Source: Methanolapillus ohkumae (lineage in GTDB: Archaea; Halobacteriota; Methanosarcinia; Methanosarcinales; Methanosarcinaceae). From it: a stretch of 64,000 bases of DNA. The position numbers and the translations under genes were made by a program. This document shows, in pieces, positions 41,901-50,262 of the stretch. How positions within the stretch are numbered: position 1 is the stretch's first letter; the number at the start of each line of letters is the position of its first letter. The notes under the pieces are model-generated. The model did no database searches. It was not told the origin of the DNA and was given only the letters and a program-made list of their open reading frames with translations. The stretch spans positions 434,001 to 498,000 of the forward strand of contig NZ_CP131061.1 in the NCBI RefSeq assembly GCF_032594355.1. The letters run 5' to 3'.

Positions 41901-44652
41901 CTTTTCCGGTGTCGTAAATATCTTCGCCGCCGGAAACATCAAAGTCTCCGATCATTTTTTTGAGTTCTCCGGGAGCCCAGTTTCCGATATTAATGCCTTG
42001 TGTGGTCATGGAAGTGACCAATGTTTCCGCGTCCGGCGCTTTGGAAGAATTGATGTTATAGCCGGCCGATTCCATTCCGTTAAGCAATGAAATTATGCTT
42101 TCCGGGACATTTAAATAAGACGCGCCGATATTTCCTTTGCCGCCGCCGTGGTTGTAATAAATCACCGCCACATTTTTGTCGGCATTTGCCTTTTCCTGAA
42201 GGGTAATCTGTCCGAGAACACGGTCTTTGAGCCAAATGATTTGGTCGTTGAGCGGTTTTGTGGAGTTGGTTTCATCCGTCCACATGACCACAATCGGGTC
42301 AATAAAACCGTTGAGCTCCTGGTTGACCAAACGGTTGGAAACGGTTGTTCCAAGAGGGTTGGAGGATTTCTCCCATTCTTCCTTTGTCATGTCGACCGCC
42401 ATGACATTAAAAACCGGAACGTTGAGTTCGGTTGCGTTAAAGTAAGCACTTCCCATGTACCGGAACATCATGATGGCATCCAGTTCTCCTTTGCGGAAAT
42501 ATTTCCCGCCCATCTCATTTCCATCCAGCATGAGGCCATTTTCGCTGAATGTTGCAATGACGTTGACATCCGCTTTTTCAAATTCTTCAATCATTTTGTT
42601 AATCGGTTCGATTTTGTCCGGATAATACGCTTTGTAAAAGACGATTCCAACCGTTGGCTTGTTTGAATCGTATTTGTAAGCCATATCTTCTCCATCCCAT
42701 TTCTTTTCTTTGGACTGATACCAAGTGATGTAATCGTCATAATTTGAAATGAAAAGATTGTCCATGTGCGGATGGTAAATCATTTTATCCGGCAACGTTA
42801 CCGGTTCTTTGGAGTCCAAATCATACCGGCCGTAAAAATCTTGTAAGACCATATTCACCATGGATTCCAAATTACTTGGCTCAAACGGCGCATTGGACCA
42901 ATAAGTTCCGATTTTTGTGTCATAAGCCGCCAGATTGGCGGGCGTATCGGAAACGCCGTAAACGGATTTTATTTTATAATCTGTTGTCGGAGAGCGGGCC
43001 GTCCGGTTATCATCATAAAGGAAAGCTCCGTTTGTACAGGTCGTTTTAATCGAATCATTGAGCAAACTCCACGTCGTAGACGTGGTAATCATGTGAATGG
43101 TAATGACATCCGCATCCTTAATTTGTTTCCGGTATCCGACCGCTGTTTCAGCATTCACCTTTTTGGTTTCGATGAGAATCAATTCGACATTGGATCCGTT
43201 CGCATCATATTTTGATTTCAAATCATTAATAATTCCGGCATAACTATGACCGGTAATGATGACGACTTTTCTGGGTGCGCCAAGTAAAGCCGGATCTCCT
43301 TGGATTGCAACAACTTTTTTTGTATCTGTATTCATTTCGGTTTTTGCCGTAATTGTAATGTCTGTTCGTCCGATTTTCAAATCAGATGCAGGAATATTGA
43401 TCGTATATTCATTGTTGGATGGATTGAAATTTTCAATTGTTGTTTTTGCATTGTTTGCGTCCATAAAAGAAACTGAAACAAAATCAGAACCGTAAGCTTT
43501 GACTTTTACTTGACTTTTAGAGGTATCATAAGAAGCACTTGTGATAACCGGTCCTTTCAGCAAATAAAGTGTCGCATTATCATTTTTGGATCCGGGATTA
43601 CTTCTGGAAACAATCCCCGAAATTTTATAAGAACCGCTCAATACCGGAATATCTTCTGATTGAAGCGATTTGAGAAAAGGAACATAAATCGTATCGTAAA
43701 CCAATTTATTTTCAGCCAAATTTAAATCAATCGGATCATTCGCTTTTTTCATGACGATTTCATTAACAGCTACATCCGAATCCGTAACAATCACTTCTTC
43801 AATGACTGTATACGGATTTACACCCATAAAATTTGTAGCAACAATAACGTATTTTCCGGCAGGAATATTTCCAAAAATATAATTTGGGTCATTCTTAGTT
43901 GTGCTTTTTGCCATAGCAACAACTTGATACCCCCCGTTTTCAAAAATTATTTTTTGAGAAACCGCATCTGACCCGAATTTTGCTGTAACTACTACATCAG
44001 ACTGACCGGAAACAATATCATCAGATGTTAGGTCGAGTGTGTAAATGCCGGTGGATTTAATTGGAGTTTTTGTTTTTGTTTTTCCGGCAACATCGACATA
44101 TGACACCTCTACAGATTCTGCACCGTAAGCTTTGATAATCAATTTACTTTGCACCAAATCATAAACAACATTTGTGATAATCGGACCTTGGATTAAATAA
44201 AGTGTCGCATTATCATTTCGAGACCCTGAACTGGTTCTGGAAATAATTCCGGAAATGTTATAAGACCCGCTTGTGGCAGGAAGACTGTCTGCATCTGTTG
44301 CACGGATTAAACTGTAGACGTTGTCATAAACAAATTTATTTTCAATATTTGTACCGTCATTTGCCTTTAACATGACAAGTTCGCCAACGGAGACATTGTC
44401 GTTTGTAACAGTTACCTCCGCAATCGCCATATAAGGATTTACACTCATCAAATTGTGTGCAACAATTGAATATGTTCCAGCCGGAATGTTATTAAATTGA
44501 AAATTCGGGTCATTTTTTGTTGTGCTTTTAGCCATTGCAATTACGGCATATGCTGAAGCGACTCCGTTATCCTCCGCTCCCGCAAATCCCGTCATCGGAA
44601 TCATCGACATCAACAAAAGCAGCAAAACAAATAAAGTATTGAGTTTTTTCAT
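38950..44652 (-). CDS. Exported CobN-like protein 3 with duplicated N-terminal domain
   Basis: 1,900 residues counted from ATG 44650-44652, which has GAGGGAA 6 bases upstream and begins a clear signal peptide (LFVLLLLLMSMIPMTGFAGA). A frame extension upstream lacks these signs. Residues about 36-240 and 242-450 are a tandem duplication (each opens with AMAKSTTKNDPN, then IPAGxYxIVA and a beta-sandwich pattern). The CobN body follows from about 470, with PPTHQ, HGTQEWLPGK (H1067, E1071) and VIVDHMTPA. CCHHTC is at 1751-1756. The linker from 1803 holds GGYGMAIV and GAGYGTD, then a membrane helix (FVAIAIVILLVGAVFFGF) and RRKGA. First gene of the minus-strand locus. The extra beta domains suggest binding to another surface partner. 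Confidence 0.88.
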   Translation of the reverse strand: MKKLNTLFVLLLLLMSMIPMTGFAGAEDNGVASAYAVIAMAKSTTKNDPNFQFNNIPAGTYSIVAHNLMSVNPYMAIAEVTVTNDNVSVGELVMLKANDGTNIENKFVYDNVYSLIRATDADSLPATSGSYNISGIISRTSSGSRNDNATLYLIQGPIITNVVYDLVQSKLIIKAYGAESVEVSYVDVAGKTKTKTPIKSTGIYTLDLTSDDIVSGQSDVVVTAKFGSDAVSQKIIFENGGYQVVAMAKSTTKNDPNYIFGNIPAGKYVIVATNFMGVNPYTVIEEVIVTDSDVAVNEIVMKKANDPIDLNLAENKLVYDTIYVPFLKSLQSEDIPVLSGSYKISGIVSRSNPGSKNDNATLYLLKGPVITSASYDTSKSQVKVKAYGSDFVSVSFMDANNAKTTIENFNPSNNEYTINIPASDLKIGRTDITITAKTEMNTDTKKVVAIQGDPALLGAPRKVVIITGHSYAGIINDLKSKYDANGSNVELILIETKKVNAETAVGYRKQIKDADVITIHMITTSTTWSLLNDSIKTTCTNGAFLYDDNRTARSPTTDYKIKSVYGVSDTPANLAAYDTKIGTYWSNAPFEPSNLESMVNMVLQDFYGRYDLDSKEPVTLPDKMIYHPHMDNLFISNYDDYITWYQSKEKKWDGEDMAYKYDSNKPTVGIVFYKAYYPDKIEPINKMIEEFEKADVNVIATFSENGLMLDGNEMGGKYFRKGELDAIMMFRYMGSAYFNATELNVPVFNVMAVDMTKEEWEKSSNPLGTTVSNRLVNQELNGFIDPIVVMWTDETNSTKPLNDQIIWLKDRVLGQITLQEKANADKNVAVIYYNHGGGKGNIGASYLNVPESIISLLNGMESAGYNINSSKAPDAETLVTSMTTQGINIGNWAPGELKKMIGDFDVSGGEDIYDTGKAVLISKELYLEWFHDVFLGDWFEASIAPLSDDEKTQRIAAQEALYQSKLKEVEKLWGTAPGNIMVYEGYLVIPYINVSDESGTGDGRVILTPQPSRAAETSIEALYHNTTIPPTHQYIAFYLWLQHEHNLQTNPQELGFDADALIHLGRHGTQEWLPGKETGLSRYDWPALMVGGIPVIYPYIVDGIGEGLNAKRRGDAVIVDHMTPAVVYAGIDSSTDYGKLNENIFQYQSSEGTIKAGYKQSVIDGLVKLGLDKQFGTTKSKMEKMSDAEFNHVLDQAEEVLEEIRMTYIPYGLHVLGKPLEGEALNGMVYSMLGSAYINRVKEAKGTENTAYSMIQAVVSGVGPSETVSSSLPQATSDQKTELVKDLTNASIYAGNLKISNEIPQILRALNGEFIQPKAGGDPVAKPQVLPTGGNFQSIDPKTIPSPQAWDIAVKLTDQFLADYYEKNNNKWPNTMAFILWAGETSRQSGVLEAQIMYLMGIQPTWSGVNIEPLDENSNKNVIPASELKVTLNNGTMVTRPRIDVVVEISGVYRDTFPDKILMLDKAVRIAYNQTDGVNYVRENTDKIYNNGKNGFSKDEAMSRIFGPAADSYGAGMADLVGSTNAWDSADQLAKHYISRMGFIYNSVGSWGSINNEKLYEKRLSTVDVTIHSRSSSIYGVTDIDDFYQYLGGLNAAVRYSRPDGKEPASYVMDLRKPGNEKMTDLETYISNELAARALNPKWQEGMRENGYAGSREMAKMIENLWGWKALQPDLISDQMWNQVYEALLTGENKEWLKTDPANAYSYQSMIARMIDAATKDNGKYWNADQKVLNDLVNQYVDSVIDHGVACCHHTCGNPFFDSFIQGQMSVAGVSEEKQKQFLDTLMTATEREIKPLESGKKDSGGAGGYGMAIVSGGESAEQKPVENPADSGAGYGTDLGAKSGTVDGYEMIPTTINSATAALRDFLGNPTFSTSSFVAIAIVILLVGAVFFGFRRKGA

Positions 44653-45110
44653 AAAGTTTCCCTCGTGATTTTTTAACCTATTTAAATATAAACAAAAATA
44701 TTCAATCCTTATTAAACAAAAAATTTTTCGAATCCATTTTACTTTCATTCAATGATATTGATTCGTTTTTCCACCGATCAACAAATCAACTTAAATTTAC
44801 CTTAAACAAGAACAAAGAATAAAAGGGTATTTTTTTGGATTATATATCGTATCTAAACAGATAACATATGGAAGAAAAAAGAGAATAAAAATGAGCTGTT
44901 TTTTTGCAAATTTTTGCAAAAAATCCCGTAAAAAGGTTTATAAGCTATATTTGCCTCTATGGTCTGTTTTAAACCTCAGACTTGACCAAATAATCATTTT
45001 TTTATTTTTGCAAAAAACTGATTCTTATTATTTTTCAAGCGGGTCATAAAACAACTATGAATAATGAAGGCTGAACCGGCTTTGGTTTGGCTTGAAGGAG
45101 ATTGATTTAT
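44653..45110. other. Divergent promoter region
   Basis: Serves CobN-like gene 3 to the left and the ribosomal protein operon to the right. A TATA-like TTTATATTTAAATAG on the minus strand lies at about 44679-44693. TTTATAAGC at 44937-44945 is the likely box for the L7Ae operon, giving a leader of roughly 145 bases. No gene seen. Confidence 0.6.
44937..44946 (+). promoter_or_regulatory. Promoter of the L7Ae operon
   Basis: AAAAAGGTTTATAAGCTATA fits an archaeal BRE plus TATA box. Start site expected near 44965. Confidence 0.5.
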
Positions 45111-45476
45111 ATGGCAAAATTCGCTACATTCGAAGCACCAGAAGAACTTCAAAAGATTGCTCTTGAAGCTGTTGAAACAGCTCGGGACAGCGGTAAAATT
45201 AAGAAAGGAACCAACGAAGCCACAAAAACAATTGAACGCGGAACCGCGAAACTCGTTGTTATTGCCGAAAACGTGGAACCGGCCGAAATTATCGCGCACT
45301 TGGGTCCCCTCTGCGAAGAGAAAGGTGCCGCCTACATTTTTATTAAAGAACAAAAAGAATTGGGTGCCGCTTGCGGTCTTTCCGTCGGTTGCGCGGCTGT
45401 CGCAATCGTCGATGCCGGAAAAGCTGCCGATCTTGTCAACGATGTCGCCCAGAAGGTTGCCGCTCTGAAAAACTGA
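45111..45476 (+). CDS. rpl7ae: Ribosomal protein L7Ae
   Basis: 121-residue kink-turn-binding protein of the large subunit; in archaea it is also a core part of box C/D and H/ACA snoRNPs and RNase P. The sequence MAKFATFEAPEELQKIALEA, then KGTNEATKTIERGTAKLVVIAE and PAEIIAHLGPLCEEKG, is the family signature. ATG 45111 is chosen (GGAG 9 bases upstream); a TTG three codons earlier is less likely. First gene of the conserved archaeal cluster L7Ae-S28e-L24e-Ndk-IF2. Confidence 0.97.
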   Translation: MAKFATFEAPEELQKIALEAVETARDSGKIKKGTNEATKTIERGTAKLVVIAENVEPAEIIAHLGPLCEEKGAAYIFIKEQKELGAACGLSVGCAAVAIVDAGKAADLVNDVAQKVAALKN

Positions 45477-45505
45477 TTTTTTAAACCGTCAAGGAGAGAA
45501 AAATA

Positions 45506-45730
45506 ATGGCAGACGACAACAATAACGCAAACGGATTTCCGGCCGAAGTGATTGAAATCATCGGAAACACCGGAATGCATGGGGAGGCCAAACAGATCCA
45601 ATGCAAAATATTGGAAGGCCGCGACAAGGGGCGGGTCATCACAAGAAACTGTGTGGGACCGGTCAGAATCGGCGACATTTTGATGTTGATTGAAACATCA
45701 CGTGAAGCCAAGAAATTAACAATGAGATAA
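45506..45730 (+). CDS. rps28e: Ribosomal protein S28e
   Basis: 74-residue small-subunit protein with an OB-fold. GFPAEVIEIIGNTGMHGEAKQ, NCVGPVRIGDIL and the ending RREAR-like SREAKKLTMR are typical. GGAG lies 10 bases before the ATG. It is 29 bases after L7Ae and 14 before L24e, so translationally close in one operon. An asparagine-rich N-terminus (DDNNNANG) is a small lineage feature. Confidence 0.95.
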   Translation: MADDNNNANGFPAEVIEIIGNTGMHGEAKQIQCKILEGRDKGRVITRNCVGPVRIGDILMLIETSREAKKLTMR

Positions 45731-45744
45731 ACCGGTGATTGCAA

Positions 45745-45933
45745 ATGGATCAAAGAAAATGCAGTTTTTGCGGGGCAATGATTGAGCCCGGAACCGGAAG
45801 ACTTTACGTTAAAAAAGACGGAACCGCGTTTTATTTATGCTCCTCCAAATGCCAAAGCAATTTGGACCTTGGAAGACTTCCGAGAAAAACCATCTGGACC
45901 GAAAAAGGCCGTGCCGAACAAAAGAGAAAGTAA
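45745..45933 (+). CDS. rpl24e: Ribosomal protein L24e
   Basis: 62-residue zinc-ribbon protein of the large subunit. Zinc ligands are visible as CSFC (about 6-9) and CSSKC (about 32-36); GTGRLYVKKDGTAFYLC is the family core. ATG 45745 is chosen because GGTGAT lies 5 bases before it; a TTG two codons earlier is the alternative. Part of the L7Ae operon. Confidence 0.95.
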   Translation: MDQRKCSFCGAMIEPGTGRLYVKKDGTAFYLCSSKCQSNLDLGRLPRKTIWTEKGRAEQKRK

Positions 45934-45945
45934 CGGGGAAGTATC

Positions 45946-46395
45946 ATGGAACAAACGTATGTCATGATTAAACCCGACGGCGTCGCCCGCGGACTCATGG
46001 GGGAAATTCTCTCAAGAATCGAAAAGAAAGGACTCAAAATCGCCGCCATGAAGTTGGCCGTGATGGAAGAATCCAAAGCAAAAGAGCACTATGCCGAACA
46101 CGCCGCCCGTCCGTTTTTCCCGGGGCTGGTCGAGTTCATCACATCCGCGCCATCTCTTTCCCTGATTGTGGAAGGAAAAGACGCGATTAAAATTATGCGT
46201 GCTTTAAACGGTGCCACAAAGCCGGCCGAGGCCGCCTTTGGAACAATTCGCGGCGACTTCGCGATGGACACCGGACGAAACATCGTTCACGCGTCCGACT
46301 CGCCGGAAGCGGCCGCCCGTGAAATCAAAATCCACTTCGGAAACGATAAGATTTTGAGCTACAAACGGTCGGTGGATGCCTACTTGTACGAATAA
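45946..46395 (+). CDS. ndk: Nucleoside diphosphate kinase
   Basis: 149 residues. Moves the gamma phosphate between nucleoside tri- and diphosphates through a phosphohistidine. The active-site motif NIVHASDS (His near 118) and the ATP-site segments MIKPDGVARGLMGEI and ARPFFPGLVEFITSAP are intact. GGGGAAG lies before the ATG and 12 bases separate it from L24e. In many archaea infB follows directly; here 2 kb with an ATPase on the opposite strand intervenes. A hairpin with T tract follows at 46451. Confidence 0.97.
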   Translation: MEQTYVMIKPDGVARGLMGEILSRIEKKGLKIAAMKLAVMEESKAKEHYAEHAARPFFPGLVEFITSAPSLSLIVEGKDAIKIMRALNGATKPAEAAFGTIRGDFAMDTGRNIVHASDSPEAAAREIKIHFGNDKILSYKRSVDAYLYE

Positions 46396-46450
46396 TTTTA
46401 AAAATGTGTTTTAAAAAATAATTTTAAATTTTTAAAAACAATAATTAATC

Positions 46451-46477
46451 AGCCGAATTTTTCGGCTGGCTTTTCTT
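46451..46477 (+). terminator. Terminator of the L7Ae-ndk operon
   Basis: AGCCGAA, loop TTT, TTCGGCT, then GGCTTTTCTTTTTTTG. Confidence 0.8.
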
Positions 46478-46577
46478 TTTTTGAAATTTTACCGGAGAGC
46501 TGTTGCTTTTTTGAACCGGCCGGGACATATTTTCAAAAAGAAAGAGGTGGGTGTCATAATCTAAAATGCCGCCGTTG

Positions 46578-47894
46578 TCATTTTTCCGTCATCTTTCCAA
46601 CCTTTTCGATCGCCCACAGCGGCAAATTGAGCAACCAACCCTCCCGTTTGTAATCTGCCATGCTGGCGCGGATAGAAAGCTTTGGCTCAAACTTTTCGTG
46701 ATAGACTTTCAAACTTTTCGCCTGCAAATTTACTTCGGCTTTGACCTCAATCGGAATAACATCACGGCCCGTGTCGATAACAAAATCAATTTCCGCATTC
46801 CCCGAATCGTTTGTCCAATAATAAGGTTCCAGGCCTTTGAGCGTCTTAAGCTGCTGCAAAACATATTGCTCGGTCAGTGCTCCTTTAAATTCCTGAAAGA
46901 GCGTATTGCCATCAATCAGCGTATCCGGCCTAAGACGCACCATACAGGAAAGAAGACCGACGTCGACGATGAATAACTTAAATGCCTTTAAGTCTTCATA
47001 GGCCTTTAACGGCAAGCGGGGGACGCTGATGCGGTGCACCTGATGGATAAGGCCGCAATCAATCAGCCAAAGCATTGCCATTTCATAGTCTTTTGCCCGT
47101 GCTCCTTCGCGAATCAGACCATAAATAAATTTCTTGTTTTCTTTCGTCAGCTGCGCCGGAATGTTGTTCCAAAGCATCCGGATGCGCGGCACAACTTCGT
47201 TGGGCGCGTGTTTTGAAAAATCTTGTTCATAAGCCGCAAGAATACGCTCTTGGATTTCCCGGACCTCGCCAAAATCCTTGTTTTGTACAAAAGCCTGCAC
47301 GGCTTCCGGCATGCCGCCCACGTAATAGTAATGCTTCAGCAAATTAATATATTCATGTTTAAAGGTCGTCGCCAAATCAAAGCCGCCCTGTTCAAGAAGT
47401 TCGACAAATTGGTCTTTGCCCATCGCTTGCATAAATTCGGTAAAGGAGAGAGGATAAAGGTCTAAAAAATCCACTTTTCCCACCGGAAAAGATGTTCCCG
47501 GATGCAGCGCTACCCCTAAAAGGCTGCCCGCACACACAATCGAGTATTGTGGCGCATTTTCGTTGAAATACTTCAGAGAAGTCAATGCGTGCGGAACTTC
47601 CTGTATTTCATCAAAAATGAGCAGTGTGTTTTTGGGGTCAATTTTGTGCCCGCAATAGAGCTCAAGTCCGACAATAATGCGTTTCGTATCCAAATCTATT
47701 GAGAACAGCTCTTCCATTTGGGAATTATGGTCAAAATTGACATACACCGTCTTTTGAAAAGCAATTTTCCCAAATTCACGCATCAGCCAAGTCTTTCCAA
47801 CCTGCCGCGCACCTCGAATAATAAGAGGCTTTCTTGTTTTTTCCTGCTTCCACCGGAGAAGTTCAGCCATGGCATCGCGGTACAAAATAATCAA
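46578..47894 (-). CDS. AAA ATPase of the AAA_14/DUF4143 type
   Basis: 438 residues. N-terminal AAA domain with Walker A GARQVGKT (about 28-35), Walker B LLIFDEIQEVP (about 92-102) and a sensor-like CAGSLLG. C-terminal DUF4143 region (about 200-410) ends with the restriction-endonuclease-like stretch NDSGNAEIDFVIDTGRDVIPIEVKAE, which keeps the D...ExK pattern. Such proteins are common, mobile and patchily distributed; their role is unclear. The start is a TTG at 47892-47894 without a strong ribosome binding site; other nearby starts are possible. It interrupts the otherwise conserved ndk-infB neighbourhood, which suggests acquisition. Confidence 0.88.
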   Translation of the reverse strand: MIILYRDAMAELLRWKQEKTRKPLIIRGARQVGKTWLMREFGKIAFQKTVYVNFDHNSQMEELFSIDLDTKRIIVGLELYCGHKIDPKNTLLIFDEIQEVPHALTSLKYFNENAPQYSIVCAGSLLGVALHPGTSFPVGKVDFLDLYPLSFTEFMQAMGKDQFVELLEQGGFDLATTFKHEYINLLKHYYYVGGMPEAVQAFVQNKDFGEVREIQERILAAYEQDFSKHAPNEVVPRIRMLWNNIPAQLTKENKKFIYGLIREGARAKDYEMAMLWLIDCGLIHQVHRISVPRLPLKAYEDLKAFKLFIVDVGLLSCMVRLRPDTLIDGNTLFQEFKGALTEQYVLQQLKTLKGLEPYYWTNDSGNAEIDFVIDTGRDVIPIEVKAEVNLQAKSLKVYHEKFEPKLSIRASMADYKREGWLLNLPLWAIEKVGKMTEK

Positions 47895-48464
47895 CTCACA
47901 TAATTTTTAAGCTTAAGGATACATGAATGACAGCATGAATGTCAAAAAGTGCATCGACTTTTTGTATTAAGACTACGTTTATTGGATGGACTTTTTGTTA
48001 TATAAATACATTTATTGGATGGACTTTTTGTATTAAGACCACATTTATTAGATGAACTTTTTATAACAACTTATTTTTGAACAGATTTTTATAACAACTC
48101 ATTTTTGGACGGACTTTTTATAAACTCATTTTTGGACGGACTTTTTATAAACTCATTTTTGGACGGACTTTTTATAACAACTTATTTTTGGACAGACTTT
48201 TTATAAACTCATTTTTGGACGGATTTTTAAAAGCGAACTTCATTTGGATCGGCTTATTGTGATATAAATAAACACCACCTGGACACGTAATTCATAGGAT
48301 TATATTCGTTTTGTCATAGATTTTTCTAAGAAACATATTTTTATAATGGCGTTCATATTCGTAACAGATTGAAAAATTGATTTTATCATTGAATAGATTG
48401 ATCATAAATTGTTGAAACAGATTCGTATTTTATTATTTTTATTTCATTTTTGCGGGTGATTTTT
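47895..48464. repeat. Decaying 26-35-base tandem repeats before infB
   Basis: From about 47950 to 48235 roughly nine units of GGACGGACTTTTTATAAACTC plus ATTTTT are seen. Those near the ATPase gene have diverged (GGATGGACTTTTTGTATTAAG). 48240-48464 is AT-rich and must hold the infB promoter. No gene seen. Confidence 0.75.
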
Positions 48465-50252
48465 ATGAGCGAGAACCATGAGAAAAAGAATCTCAGAACG
48501 CCGATTGTTTGTGTGATGGGGCATGTCGACCACGGAAAAACAACGCTTTTGGACCAAATTCGGGGGACTTCTATTGTGAAAGGAGAAGCGGGCGCGATTA
48601 CGCAACACATCGGCGCCACCGAAGTCCCGATTGATGTCATTGTGGAAAGATGCGGGGACAAACGTCTTCGCGACAAATTTATTGTCCCCGGACTTTTGTT
48701 TATCGACACACCGGGGCATCACGCGTTTACAACCCTGCGCAGCCGGGGCGGCTCTTTGGCGGATTTGGCGGTCGTCGTCGTTGACATCAATGAAGGATTT
48801 AAGCCGCAGACCATTGAAAGCTTAAATATTTTAAAACGATTCAAGACACCGTTTATCGTTGTCACGAACAAAATCGACAAACTCTACGGCTGGAAATCCA
48901 ATCCGCACGCGCCGTTTTTAACCACATACAAAAAACAGACGCCGGAAACCCAAGCTCTTTTTGAGACAAAATTCTATGAAGTCGTCGGCCGGCTTTACGA
49001 ACAAGGATTTAGCGCCGACCGATTCGACCGGATTACGGATTTCCAAAAAACACTGGGTGTCGTTCCCATCAGCGGTCTCACCGGGGAAGGCGTCTCTGAT
49101 GTCCTTATGATTCTTCTTGGTTTGGCACAACGGTTTTTGGAGTCCGCTCTTCACTATAATATTGACGGCCCCGGCATTGGAACGGTTTTGGAAGTTAAAG
49201 AAGAAAAAGGTCTTGGAACAACGATTGATGTAATTTTGTATGATGGAACTCTTCGAAAAGGCGACACGGTCGTCATCGGACGCTTGGGCGAGCCGATTGA
49301 AACAAAAATCCGCGCTCTTCTAAAACCGCGGGAACTTGCGGAAATCCGGTACGAAAGCAAATTTAAACAGGTTCCAAAAGCCGTTGCCGCCTGCGGTGTT
49401 AAAATTTCCGCCCCGGGCATTGAAGAAGCGCTTGCGGGCTCTCCCGTCATTATGGCAACGCCGGAAACCATTGAATCGGTGCTTGAAAAAGTGAAAAAGG
49501 AAATCGCTGACGTTCAAATACAGACCGATTCCGATGGTGTCATGATTAAAGCCGATACGCTCGGCTCCTTAGAAGCGATGGTGCACGAATTTAGAAAAGC
49601 GGAGATTAAAATCCGAAAAGCGGAAGTCGGCGACGTGTCAAAACGGGATGTGATGGAAGCATCCACCATTGAAGACCCGATGCATTCCGTCATTTTGGCG
49701 TTTAATATTAAAACAACACCGGATGCCCTTGAACTTATGGATGAACACCCGTCCATTCGGATTTTCACGAACGATGTCATCTACCGGATTTTGGATGACT
49801 ATAAGAATTATATCAAAGAACGGGAAGAAGAACTTGAGAAACTGAGGTCGGACACTTTGATTAAACCCGGTCAATTTAAGATTTTGCCCGGCTGCGTTTT
49901 CCGCCAAAGCAAACCGGCGGTGGTCGGCGTCCGCATCTTGGGCGGCGTGATTAAAAACAATACCGATGTGATGCTTCCCGACGGAACGGTTGTCGGAACC
50001 GTCAAAGGCATTGAAAACAACGGCAAAAAAATCCCAAAAGCAACGGTTGGCATGGAAGTGGCAATGGCCTTGGATGGCGCCACCGTCGGCCGGCAAATCA
50101 AAGAAGAAGACATTTTGTATGTCCACATTCCGGAAAGCGACTCGAAAGTTCTGGAATTTGAAATTTTTGACACGCTGTCGAATGACGAAAAAGAAACGCT
50201 TGAAAAATATCTGGCCATCCGCCGCAAAGACAAGCCGTTTTGGGGAAAATGA
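48465..50252 (+). CDS. infB: Translation initiation factor aIF5B (IF2 homologue)
   Basis: 595-residue GTPase that joins ribosomal subunits at initiation. G1 is GHVDHGKTT (about 19-27), G3 DTPGHHAF (about 78-85), G4 TNKID (about 134-138). Domain II, the alpha/beta domain III and domain IV follow to the end (FKILPGCVFRQSKPAVVGVRI). Length is normal for archaea, and no intein interrupts it. ATG 48465 is chosen because GGGTGAT lies 5 bases before it; the frame opens five codons earlier at a TTG. Confidence 0.97.
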   Translation: MSENHEKKNLRTPIVCVMGHVDHGKTTLLDQIRGTSIVKGEAGAITQHIGATEVPIDVIVERCGDKRLRDKFIVPGLLFIDTPGHHAFTTLRSRGGSLADLAVVVVDINEGFKPQTIESLNILKRFKTPFIVVTNKIDKLYGWKSNPHAPFLTTYKKQTPETQALFETKFYEVVGRLYEQGFSADRFDRITDFQKTLGVVPISGLTGEGVSDVLMILLGLAQRFLESALHYNIDGPGIGTVLEVKEEKGLGTTIDVILYDGTLRKGDTVVIGRLGEPIETKIRALLKPRELAEIRYESKFKQVPKAVAACGVKISAPGIEEALAGSPVIMATPETIESVLEKVKKEIADVQIQTDSDGVMIKADTLGSLEAMVHEFRKAEIKIRKAEVGDVSKRDVMEASTIEDPMHSVILAFNIKTTPDALELMDEHPSIRIFTNDVIYRILDDYKNYIKEREEELEKLRSDTLIKPGQFKILPGCVFRQSKPAVVGVRILGGVIKNNTDVMLPDGTVVGTVKGIENNGKKIPKATVGMEVAMALDGATVGRQIKEEDILYVHIPESDSKVLEFEIFDTLSNDEKETLEKYLAIRRKDKPFWGK

Positions 50253-50262
50253 AGAGGATTTT

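Noticed and set aside
26162..44652. Ordinary cytoplasmic cobaltochelatase for cobalamin synthesis
   Set aside because: All three proteins have signal peptides and C-terminal membrane anchors, and no CobS/CobT or ChlI/ChlD partner lies nearby.
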